From: an uncultured bacterium
GTDB taxonomy: Bacteria; Bacillota_A; Clostridia; Lachnospirales; Lachnospiraceae
Direction: 5' to 3'
DNA: 12,066 nt
NCBI GenBank assembly: GCA_905215045.1
Contig: CAJMOO010000056.1
Location: 1 to 12,066, forward strand
The position numbers and the translations under genes were made by a program. Below, one piece after another: positions 5,918 to 12,066 of this stretch; positions within the stretch are counted from its first letter, which is position 1; the number at the start of each line of letters is the position of its first letter. Below the pieces are notes generated by a model. The model was not told the origin of the DNA. It saw only the letters and a list, made by a program, of their open reading frames with translations, and made no database searches.

Positions 5918-8900
5918 ATGAAACGATTAGGAATTGATATTGGCTCAACGACAGTCAAGGTCGCTGTCATCGACGAACAACATAATATACTTTTCTCTGA
6001 TTATCAGAGACATTTTGCCAAGATTCAGGAAACTTTATCTTCCTTATTAAAAAAGGCAAAAGACCAGATTGGGGAAATGACATTTGCTCCAACCGTTACC
6101 GGTTCCGGAGGACTTTCCATTTCTTCTTACTTAGATATTCCATTCTGTCAGGAAGTTGTCTGTGTATCAAGTGCACTTCAGGATTATGCACCTCAGACAG
6201 ATGTTGCCATTGAGCTTGGTGGTGAAGATGCTAAGATCATTTATTTCACAAATGGGATCGATCAACGTATGAATGGTGTCTGTGCCGGTGGTACCGGATC
6301 ATTTATCGATCAGATGGCCTCTTTATTACAAACAGATGCTGGCGGATTAAATGAATATGCGAAAGATTATGATACGATCTATCCGATCGCAGCCCGCTGC
6401 GGTGTATTCGCCAAAACAGATATCCAGCCCCTGATCAACGAAGGTGCTACAAAACCAAACCTTGCTGCCTCTATTTTCCAGGCAGTCGTAAACCAGACGA
6501 TCAGTGGTCTTGCATGTGGTAAACCGATCCGTGGAAATGTTGCTTTCCTCGGAGGACCTCTTCATTTCCTTACAGAATTAAAAGAAGCATTTATCCGTAC
6601 ATTAAACCTAAAAGATGATGAGATCATCGCTCCTACACACTCTCATTTATTTGCAGCTGTTGGTGCTGCTCTGAATGCTAAAGAGGAAGTTACAACTGAT
6701 TTTGAACATCTTTTAAAACAGTTTGAGAAGAAGATCGAACTTCAGCAGGAAGTTGACCGTTTAGAGCCTTTATTTAAGAGTGAACAAGAATATAAAAATT
6801 TCGTAAAAGATCATAACCGTCATGTTGTGAAACGTGGAGATCTTGCTACATATAAAGGAAATTGTTACTTAGGGATCGATGCCGGTTCCACTACAACAAA
6901 AGTTGCTTTAGCTGGTGAGGATGGAGAACTTCTTTACAGCTACTACAATAACAATAACGGAAGTCCTCTTCACGCCGTTGTTGAAGCGCTTCATGAGATT
7001 GACGCACAGATGCCAAAGACAGCTAAGATCGTATCTTCCTGTTCCACAGGATACGGAGAACATCTTGTAAAAGCTGCCTTAAATCTTGACTTTGGAGAAG
7101 TTGAGACGATCGCACATTACTATGCAGCTGCATTCTTTGATCCTGATGTGGACTGTATCCTTGATATCGGTGGTCAGGATATGAAATGTATCCGTATCAA
7201 AAATGGAGTTGTTGATGATGTACAGTTAAACGAAGCATGTTCTTCTGGATGCGGTTCATTTATTGAAACTTTCGCGAAATCCTTAAATCATTCTGTACAG
7301 GAATTTGCCAAAGTTGCTTTAACAGCACAGAATCCGATCGATCTTGGTTCACGTTGTACGGTATTTATGAATTCTAAAGTAAAACAGGCACAGAAAGAAG
7401 GTGCAACTGTCGGAGATATTTCTGCTGGTCTTGCTTATTCTGTGATCAAGAATGCTTTATATAAAGTTATTAAGTTAACAGACCCATCTGACCTTGGAAA
7501 ACATATCGTTGTACAGGGTGGTACATTTTATAATGATGCGGTTCTTCGAAGCTTTGAACGTATCTCCGGATGTCATGCTGTAAGACCTGATATCGCAGGT
7601 ATCATGGGTGCCTTTGGTTCCGCACTGATTGCGAGAGAACGTTACGAAGATGGTATGGAAACTTCTATGCTTCCATTAGAAGAAATCTTTGCGATGAGTG
7701 TTGATACTTCCATGACACGATGCAAAGGCTGCACAAATCACTGCCTGTTAACGATCAATAAGTTCTCTAACGGACGCCGTTATATCACTGGTAACCGTTG
7801 TGAACGTGGTATTGGAAAAGAACCGAATGCTGAAAATATTCCAAACCTTTACGATTACAAACTTCATCGTACCTTTGACTACGAACCTTTATCTGATGAG
7901 AAAGCCACTCGTGGAGTCATTGGTATCCCTAGAGTTTTAAATATTTATGAGAACTATCCATTCTGGTATACATTCTTTACAGATCTTGGATTTAAAGTTA
8001 TCATATCTCCAGAATCTTCACGTAAGATTTATGAGTTAGGTATCGAATCTATTCCAAGTGAATCAGAATGTTACCCTGCAAAATTAGCCCATGGTCATGT
8101 GATGTGGCTGATCAAACAGGGAATCAAGGATATCTTCTACCCTTGTATTCCTTATGAACGTGACGAGATGGAAGGTACAAACAACCATTACAACTGTCCG
8201 ATCGTTACTTCTTATGCAGAGAATATTAAAAACAACATGGAAGAACTTGCAACAGAGAATATCAACTTTATGAATCCATTCCTGGCACTAGATAATGAAG
8301 AAGCCCTGAAATCCCGTTTATTTGAGGAATTAGAAGCTCAGTATCATTTAACTGCTGACGAAGTAAATCATGCGGTTGATAAGGCGTATGCAGAACTTGC
8401 ACAGGTTCGTACAGACATTCAGAATAAAGGTGAGGAAGTACTTGCTTACCTTGCTGAAACTGGTAGAACTGGTATCGTTTTATGTGGTCGTCCATATCAT
8501 ATCGACCCTGAGATCAACCATGGTATTCCAGAGCTTATCAACTCTTATGGAATTGCTGTTTTAACTGAGGATTCTATTTCTCATTTATCAAAGGTTGAAC
8601 GTCCATTAAACGTACAGGATCAGTGGATGTATCATTCCAGATTATATGCTGCTGCAAACTATGCAAAAGCAAATAAACAGTTAGAAGTCATTCAGTTAAA
8701 CTCTTTCGGTTGTGGACTGGATGCGGTTACAACTGACACAGTAAAAGATATCTTAACAAAATCTGGACGTATCTACACAGTATTAAAGATCGATGAGGTT
8801 AATAACCTTGGAGCTGCCAGAATCCGTATCCGTTCACTGATCAGTGCTGTCCGTGTCCGTAAAAAACATAAGATCGAACCAAAACCTGTATCTCCTGCGA

Positions 8901-10135
8901 TCAAACGTGTGGAATTTACAAAAGAGATGCGTAAGAACTATACACTGTTAGTTCCTCAGATGTCTCCGATCCATTTTGAATTCTTAGCGCCTGCTCTGCA
9001 GTCTTGTGGATACAACGTTGAAGTTCTAAATCAGGGTGGTATGGAAGATGTTAACACAGGTCTTAAATATGTAAATAATGATGCCTGCTATCCATCCCTG
9101 ATCGTTATCGGGCAGTTAATGAATGCATTACTTTCTGGTAAATATGATCCTCATAAGATCGCACTTGTTATTTCCCAGACTGGTGGTGGATGCCGTGCGA
9201 CAAACTATATCAGTTTTATCCGCCGTGCGCTTGAGAAAGCTGGTTACGGTTATGTTCCTGTTGTTGGTTTAAGTGCCCAGGGAATCGAGAAAAACAGTGG
9301 ATTTAGCTTTACACCTGGTTTATTAAACAAAGCAGTTCAGGCGATCGTTTATGGTGATGTCTTTATGAGAACGGTTTATCATACACGTCCTTATGAAGTA
9401 AAACCTGGTTCTGTCAACAAATTACACAGACAATGGGCTGCTAAATGTAAACGTGATATTGCCAAAGGTAACTTCTATACATTCCAGAAGAATATCCGTG
9501 GAATCATTCGTGACTTCGACCGCATTCCATTAAAGAATATCAAGAAACCTCGTGTCGGAATCGTTGGAGAGATCCTTGTTAAATTCCTTCCAGACGCAAA
9601 CAATCACTTAGTAGAGCTTCTGGAACGTGAAGGTGCGGAAGCTGTTGTACCTGATCTGTTAGACTTCTTCATGTACAGCTTCTACAACAGTAACTTCAAA
9701 TACCGTTATCTTGGTAAATCCAAGAAATCTGCGATCGTCAGCAACTCCGCAATCTGGGTTGTAGAGCGTTACCGTCAGACTCTTCGTAAAGAGCTAGCCA
9801 AAAGTAACCGTTTTGAGCCGCCTGCATATATCAAAGACCTTGCAGAATATGCAAAACCATTCGTATCAATCGGTAACCAGACTGGTGAAGGTTGGTTCTT
9901 AACAGGTGAGATGGTTGAACTGATTCACAGCGGTGCTCCAAATATCGTATGTACACAGCCATTTGCATGCTTACCGAACCATGTCGTTGGTAAGGGTGTT
10001 ATTAAAGAAATCCGTCAGGCATTCCCTGATGCGAACATCGTGGCGATCGACTATGATCCGGGAGCTAGTGAGGTTAACCAAATCAACCGTATTAAGCTGA
10101 TGCTTTCTGCGGCTGAGAAGAATATGAATAAATAG
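5918..10135 (+). CDS. Fused acyl-CoA dehydratase activase (tandem BadF/HgdC ATPase, DUF2229, HgdB-like)
   Basis: A 1405-residue member of the acyl-CoA dehydratase activase-related family. HgdC-type activases use ATP to push an electron into 2-hydroxyacyl-CoA dehydratases; the role of this long fused form is not established. Domain 1 (about 3-255) has the phosphate loop [16 protein letters not shown], and cysteines C122 (VCAGGTG) and C161 (ARCGVF). Domain 2 (about 317-572) repeats this: [17 protein letters not shown]441 (EACSSGCG) and C480 (SRCTVF). Both pairs are 39 apart, as in HgdC (C127/C166), so one chain can form the [4Fe-4S]-bridged pseudo-dimer. Then C602-x2-C605-x3-C609 with C628, DUF2229 (about 665-990), and a dehydratase-like part (about 1005-1395) with [16 protein letters not shown] and CTQPFAC. 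The ribosome site is weak (AGCAGG, 11 nt upstream). Arginine codons are mostly CGT, suggesting high expression. No dehydratase subunit genes adjoin. Confidence 0.93.
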   Translation: MKRLGIDIGSTTVKVAVIDEQHNILFSDYQRHFAKIQETLSSLLKKAKDQIGEMTFAPTVTGSGGLSISSYLDIPFCQEVVCVSSALQDYAPQTDVAIELGGEDAKIIYFTNGIDQRMNGVCAGGTGSFIDQMASLLQTDAGGLNEYAKDYDTIYPIAARCGVFAKTDIQPLINEGATKPNLAASIFQAVVNQTISGLACGKPIRGNVAFLGGPLHFLTELKEAFIRTLNLKDDEIIAPTHSHLFAAVGAALNAKEEVTTDFEHLLKQFEKKIELQQEVDRLEPLFKSEQEYKNFVKDHNRHVVKRGDLATYKGNCYLGIDAGSTTTKVALAGEDGELLYSYYNNNNGSPLHAVVEALHEIDAQMPKTAKIVSSCSTGYGEHLVKAALNLDFGEVETIAHYYAAAFFDPDVDCILDIGGQDMKCIRIKNGVVDDVQLNEACSSGCGSFIETFAKSLNHSVQEFAKVALTAQNPIDLGSRCTVFMNSKVKQAQKEGATVGDISAGLAYSVIKNALYKVIKLTDPSDLGKHIVVQGGTFYNDAVLRSFERISGCHAVRPDIAGIMGAFGSALIARERYEDGMETSMLPLEEIFAMSVDTSMTRCKGCTNHCLLTINKFSNGRRYITGNRCERGIGKEPNAENIPNLYDYKLHRTFDYEPLSDEKATRGVIGIPRVLNIYENYPFWYTFFTDLGFKVIISPESSRKIYELGIESIPSESECYPAKLAHGHVMWLIKQGIKDIFYPCIPYERDEMEGTNNHYNCPIVTSYAENIKNNMEELATENINFMNPFLALDNEEALKSRLFEELEAQYHLTADEVNHAVDKAYAELAQVRTDIQNKGEEVLAYLAETGRTGIVLCGRPYHIDPEINHGIPELINSYGIAVLTEDSISHLSKVERPLNVQDQWMYHSRLYAAANYAKANKQLEVIQLNSFGCGLDAVTTDTVKDILTKSGRIYTVLKIDEVNNLGAARIRIRSLISAVRVRKKHKIEPKPVSPAIKRVEFTKEMRKNYTLLVPQMSPIHFEFLAPALQSCGYNVEVLNQGGMEDVNTGLKYVNNDACYPSLIVIGQLMNALLSGKYDPHKIALVISQTGGGCRATNYISFIRRALEKAGYGYVPVVGLSAQGIEKNSGFSFTPGLLNKAVQAIVYGDVFMRTVYHTRPYEVKPGSVNKLHRQWAAKCKRDIAKGNFYTFQKNIRGIIRDFDRIPLKNIKKPRVGIVGEILVKFLPDANNHLVELLEREGAEAVVPDLLDFFMYSFYNSNFKYRYLGKSKKSAIVSNSAIWVVERYRQTLRKELAKSNRFEPPAYIKDLAEYAKPFVSIGNQTGEGWFLTGEMVELIHSGAPNIVCTQPFACLPNHVVGKGVIKEIRQAFPDANIVAIDYDPGASEVNQINRIKLMLSAAEKNMNK

Positions 10136-10171
10136 TTATTTTTCTATTGTTTAGAATCAAATGCTAATAAA

Positions 10172-10240
10172 AAGAAGCCATGTTCCGGCATAGATAAATC
10201 TTGTCTATGCTTGTAACATGGCTTCTTGTTTGTTTCTTTC
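10172..10240. terminator. Two-tier bidirectional terminator between convergent genes
   Basis: A 13-bp perfect outer stem (AAGAAGCCATGTT at 10172-10184 with its complement at 10215-10227) encloses an inner 7-bp stem (GCATAGA / TCTATGC, 10188-10194 and 10204-10210). The plus-strand exit is T-rich (GTTTGTTTCTTTC) and the minus-strand exit reads CTTCTTTTTATT. It therefore serves both the activase gene and the oppositely oriented redox-type gene. Confidence 0.9.
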
Positions 10241-10253
10241 TATTTCAATTAGA

Positions 10254-10661
10254 TCATTCTGCTAAAATTTCTTCCAGAATGGCTGTTGCATCTTCAATGC
10301 AGCCTGGACAGGATCTTAAGACTTTTCCCGTTTCAATCCCTTTTAGGTCCTTACATTTTGTTGCTTGATTCTTCTCCTGAAAGCGTTTTACAAGCTCTCC
10401 TGATAGTTTATAGGTTGCTGCCTTGGAAACTGGTTTCTCGATGTCTCCACAGCTTTTTATGGCACCGATGACTGCAACGGCTCCGGTGATTGCTCCACAT
10501 GTTCCTTCCATGCAGCCCATTCCTAATCCGTGACCTTCCATCATCTTGAAAATGATGGATTCGTCGATTCCCATTTCTTCAGCAAATGCACAGGCAACTG
10601 CCTGGGCACAGTTGTAGCCTTTCTGGTGGTTTTGTGCTGCTTTGTCTGTTTTGATACTCAT
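10254..10661 (-). CDS. C_GCAxxG_C_C family (putative redox-active) protein
   Basis: A 135-residue cysteine-rich protein of the family named for its C_GCAxxG_C_C pattern. These are predicted redox or metal-binding proteins of anaerobes with no proven reaction. Visible elements are GYNCAQAV (C18), C24, GLGMGCMEGTCGAITG (C50, C55), C71, C103 and the terminal CPGC pair (C118, C121). It has no signal peptide. I set the start at 10661 because GGAGG (10671-10675) lies 9 nt upstream; an in-frame ATG nine codons earlier (10688) has no ribosome site and would overlap the preceding gene remnant. It is the last gene before the bidirectional terminator, convergent with the activase. Being next to an iron-sulfur activase is suggestive, but the opposite strand argues against a shared operon. 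Confidence 0.87.
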   Translation of the reverse strand: MSIKTDKAAQNHQKGYNCAQAVACAFAEEMGIDESIIFKMMEGHGLGMGCMEGTCGAITGAVAVIGAIKSCGDIEKPVSKAATYKLSGELVKRFQEKNQATKCKDLKGIETGKVLRSCPGCIEDATAILEEILAE

Positions 10662-10680
10662 TTGTAATGTCCTCCGATTT

Positions 10681-11121
10681 TTATTCATTATTAATTAGAT
10701 TGTAGATTTCTTCTGCTGTTTTGTCTGGATGTTGTTTTACTTGATCGTAGATTGGTCTTATTTCTTCCATTGGTTCTTCTAATTCATCGACTATCTGCTC
10801 AAGATTCTTATTTTTTTTCACTTTCTTCTGAATCATCGAAATCTGAGTTAAAATTTTTCCTTGATAAATTCCCTCTCTTCTTCCACGGTTTTCCGCACTC
10901 TGCAGCTGACTCACTCTGTCACTCGCTGCCATCTCTTCTCTCAAATATAGATATCTGTCCCGTTCGTCCTGGCTCATCTTTACCATTTCTTCTTGTATCC
11001 TTTCCATATATCTATTACCTGCTGATTCCTGCGCAACCTCTTCCCATGTCGTTGCGGCGATCAGTCTTGCCCAACGGTATAGAGGATGCTTTCTTGCTTT
11101 GCCTTTGGCTGTCTTGGTTTT
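10681..11121 (-). pseudogene. Rpn family recombination-promoting nuclease/transposase, C-terminal remnant
   Basis: Only the C-terminal part of an Rpn-family (PD-(D/E)XK nuclease, putative transposase) protein is present. An in-frame stop (TAG at 11122-11124) is followed by open reading without a good start: the frame reads KHPLYRWARLIAATTWEEVAQE and continues into the first ATG at 11007 (MERIQEEMVKMSQDERDRY), which has no ribosome site. The family's C-terminal marks are present: the LYRWARLIAA segment, the SQDERDRYLYLREE helix, the SAENRGRREG hinge, and the ELEEPMEEIRPIYDQV tail. The N-terminal nuclease domain with the catalytic acidic and lysine residues is missing, so it should be inactive. 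It may be translated as a 108-residue stub. It sits downstream of hicAB on the same strand, consistent with an accessory patch damaged by deletion. Confidence 0.72.
10699..10727 (-). promoter_or_regulatory. Weak candidate promoter for the C_GCAxxG_C_C gene
   Basis: On the minus strand CAGACA (10722-10727), a 17-nt spacer and TACAAT (10699-10704) lie inside the end of the Rpn remnant. The -35 box matches 4 of 6 and the -10 box 5 of 6. It would give a leader of about 30 nt. Read-through from hicAB is the alternative. Confidence 0.3.
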
Positions 11122-11154
11122 CTATAATTCTACTTCTTTCCTTAATTATTCATA

Positions 11155-11517
11155 CTATTTTGAATACATCACATCATTTTTCGAAAGTAAATAAACACAG
11201 TATTGATTCATACTAATTCCTTCTCTCTGTGAATGTTCTGCTAATGATCTGTGTAGACTTCGTGGTATTCTTAATTTGAATTGTCCAGAATAATTTTCCA
11301 AGCTATCTGGTTCATAAATTTCTATTCCCTCTTCCAATGCTGCTCTGATCCACTCTCTTTTTGCATCTTTTGCATTCTGCATTGCACTCTCTATTGTTTC
11401 TCCACATGTAATACAACCTGGTAAATCAGGATAAGATATTACAAACCCACCTTCATCTTGATCTTCTATGATTTCCATCTTATATGACATACTCATATAC
11501 TCATTCAGCGTTTTCAT
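11155..11517 (-). CDS. hicB: HicB family antitoxin with C-terminal ribbon-helix-helix domain
   Basis: The antitoxin of a type II HicAB pair: it binds and blocks the HicA RNase and normally represses its own promoter. Residues about 12-70 are the HicB partial-RNase-H-like domain (GGFVISYPDLPGCITCGETIESAMQNAKDA). Residues about 77-114 are an Arc/CopG-like ribbon-helix-helix DNA-binding domain (SGQFKLRIPRSLHRSLAEHSQREGIS, of which FKLRIPRSLH is the strand). At 120 residues it has the length of two-domain HicBs. The ATG at 11517 lies 17 nt inside the end of hicA, with AGGAAAGAG just upstream within hicA, so translation is likely coupled. The RHH type fits the direct repeats in the promoter upstream of hicA. 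Confidence 0.92.
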   Translation of the reverse strand: MKTLNEYMSMSYKMEIIEDQDEGGFVISYPDLPGCITCGETIESAMQNAKDAKREWIRAALEEGIEIYEPDSLENYSGQFKLRIPRSLHRSLAEHSQREGISMNQYCVYLLSKNDVMYSK

Positions 11518-11758
11518 TTTCTCTTTCCTCGCTTTCTACAACCTTTCTTACCATTTCTACATATACTTTTTTAATTGGTTCATGCTTTGGTATTGTAATT
11601 GGACTTTTCCCTTGTTTTCTAAATGTATAATGACTACTTCCACTTCTTGGGGCATCCATCCTATACCCATAAGTTTCTAATACCTTTTGTAATTGTGTAA
11701 ATCGAAGATCCTTCGACAAATTGCAAATACGTGCGATTAGTTTATCCCATTTTGACAT
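11501..11758 (-). CDS. hicA: HicA family mRNA interferase toxin
   Basis: A small double-stranded-RNA-binding-fold toxin that cleaves mRNA independently of, or on, the ribosome. In the 85-residue form the fold is visible: helix with FTQLQKVLETYGY (20-32), then SGSSHYTFRK with the catalytic histidine H43, then the beta strand SPITIPKHEPIKKVYVEMVRKVV. The C-terminal tail (ESEERENENAE) is acidic. The start is ATG 11758, with AAAGGAAG (11765-11772) 6 nt upstream. A longer in-frame reading to 11806 would begin in the promoter's -35 box and so cannot be translated from this promoter. First gene of the pair, overlapping hicB by 17 nt. Likely intact and functional; toxicity is inferred from family. 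Confidence 0.92.
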   Translation of the reverse strand: MSKWDKLIARICNLSKDLRFTQLQKVLETYGYRMDAPRSGSSHYTFRKQGKSPITIPKHEPIKKVYVEMVRKVVESEERENENAE

Positions 11759-11777
11759 TTGTATCTTCCTTTCTTTT

Positions 11778-11806
11778 ATTATATTTGGTGTCGTATTTGG
11801 TGTCAA
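11778..11806 (-). promoter_or_regulatory. hicAB promoter with overlapping 11-bp direct repeats (probable HicB operator)
   Basis: On the minus strand TTGACA (11801-11806), a 17-nt spacer and TATAAT (11778-11783) match sigma-A consensus at every position. GACACCAAATA occurs twice (11794-11804 and 11782-11792), 12 bp apart, filling the spacer and touching both boxes. This is an ideal site for a dimeric ribbon-helix-helix repressor such as HicB. The expected start is near 11771, leaving a leader of only about 13 nt that includes the ribosome site. Confidence 0.85.
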
Positions 11807-11884
11807 TATTTTATTTATGTAAATATTTGCATTTTATGTAATTAAAACACATTCACTTATTCCTGTCAATATTTTACAATAACA

Positions 11885-11927
11885 TTGTATTAAAAAAGAA
11901 GACTCCTCACAAAAAAGAGTCTTCTTT
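11885..11927 (-). terminator. Intrinsic terminator of hisF
   Basis: A perfect 11-bp inverted repeat (AAAGAAGACTC at 11895-11905 and its complement at 11917-11927) with an 11-nt loop. On the minus strand the stem leads into a run of six or more Ts then AATAC. It starts 23 bases after the hisF stop and insulates hisF from hicAB. Confidence 0.9.
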
Positions 11928-11950
11928 CCTTATCATCAAATGATGTAATT

Positions 11951-12066
11951 CTATCTTCTGACACTGATCCCTCTCTGATCCAGATATTCCTTCAGATCAG
12001 ATATCTTCAATTCATTAAAATGGAACAGTGAAGCCGCCAATGCTGCATCTGCTTTTCCTTCTGTCA
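11951..12066 (-). CDS. hisF: Imidazole glycerol phosphate synthase cyclase subunit, C-terminal end (partial)
   Basis: Only the last 37 codons and stop lie in the window; the gene continues past the right edge. The visible peptide ([19 protein letters not shown], then [17 protein letters not shown]) is the typical HisF C-terminus: the [11 protein letters not shown] phosphate-binding strand/loop of the last beta-alpha unit, followed by the terminal ELK-YL helix and a basic tail. HisF makes imidazole glycerol phosphate and AICAR from PRFAR with ammonia from HisH. A terminator follows directly, so hisF is the last gene of its transcript (any his genes would be beyond the right edge). Confidence 0.88.
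   Translation of the reverse strand, partial: TEGKADAALAASLFHFNELKISDLKEYLDQRGISVRR

Noticed and set aside
8268..8495. Minus-strand open frame inside the activase gene
   Set aside because: Antisense shadow of a long, clearly coding gene; no start signals.
11147..11166. TATTCA-N8-TGAATA inverted repeat at the hicB stop, as a terminator
   Set aside because: The stem is only 6 AT-rich pairs with no T run after it.
11759..11806. N-terminal extension of HicA to 11806
   Set aside because: That region is the hicAB promoter itself; the TTG at its start is the -35 box and lies upstream of the transcription start.

Overview
The window most likely comes from a low-GC, spore-forming, anaerobic Clostridia genome, probably Lachnospiraceae. 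The evidence is AT-rich intergenic DNA, a GerW/YtfJ-type sporulation gene beside a DUF2953 gene (the ytfI-ytfJ pairing of spore formers), a very long fused 2-hydroxyacyl-CoA dehydratase activase of the anaerobe type, and strong AGGAGG-like ribosome sites with consensus sigma-A promoters. Genus cannot be fixed from the sequence alone.

Left block (1-5757, all minus strand). From high to low coordinates: a two-LysM protein; then a run of corA (magnesium/divalent metal channel), a catalytically dead rhomboid-like membrane protein with a C-terminal zinc-binding tail, and pyk (pyruvate kinase), closed by a clear intrinsic terminator at 1862-1890. A textbook TTGACA-N17-TATAAT promoter lies over the 3' end of the LysM gene and should drive corA-rhomboid-pyk through a leader of about 105 nt carrying two hairpins. 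Beyond the pyk terminator a tightly packed set follows: a GTG-started 105-residue unknown, a DUF2953 membrane protein (4-nt ATGA overlap), and gerW (1-nt gap). That set ends at a near-perfect 38-bp-arm inverted repeat at the left edge.

Middle (5758-10135, plus strand). A divergent control region with a candidate promoter and a TGTCCA-N7-TGGACA inverted repeat precedes one 1405-residue gene. It encodes two fused activase ATPase domains, each keeping the two cluster cysteines at the same 39-residue spacing, followed by DUF2229 and dehydratase-like modules. A two-tier bidirectional terminator separates it from the next gene.

Right block (10254-12066, all minus strand). From high to low coordinates: the 3' end of hisF with its terminator; a hicA-hicB toxin-antitoxin pair whose perfect sigma-A promoter contains an 11-bp direct repeat (probable operator); a 5'-truncated Rpn-family nuclease/transposase remnant; and a C_GCAxxG_C_C redox-type small protein. 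This looks like an accessory patch between hisF and the activase.

The most original signals are the corA/pseudo-rhomboid/pyk transcription unit with its structured leader, the orphan pseudo-dimeric activase fusion, and the hicAB promoter-operator architecture. I saw no CRISPR array, rRNA, tRNA or intact insertion sequence. No stretch over 300 bases lacks a gene.
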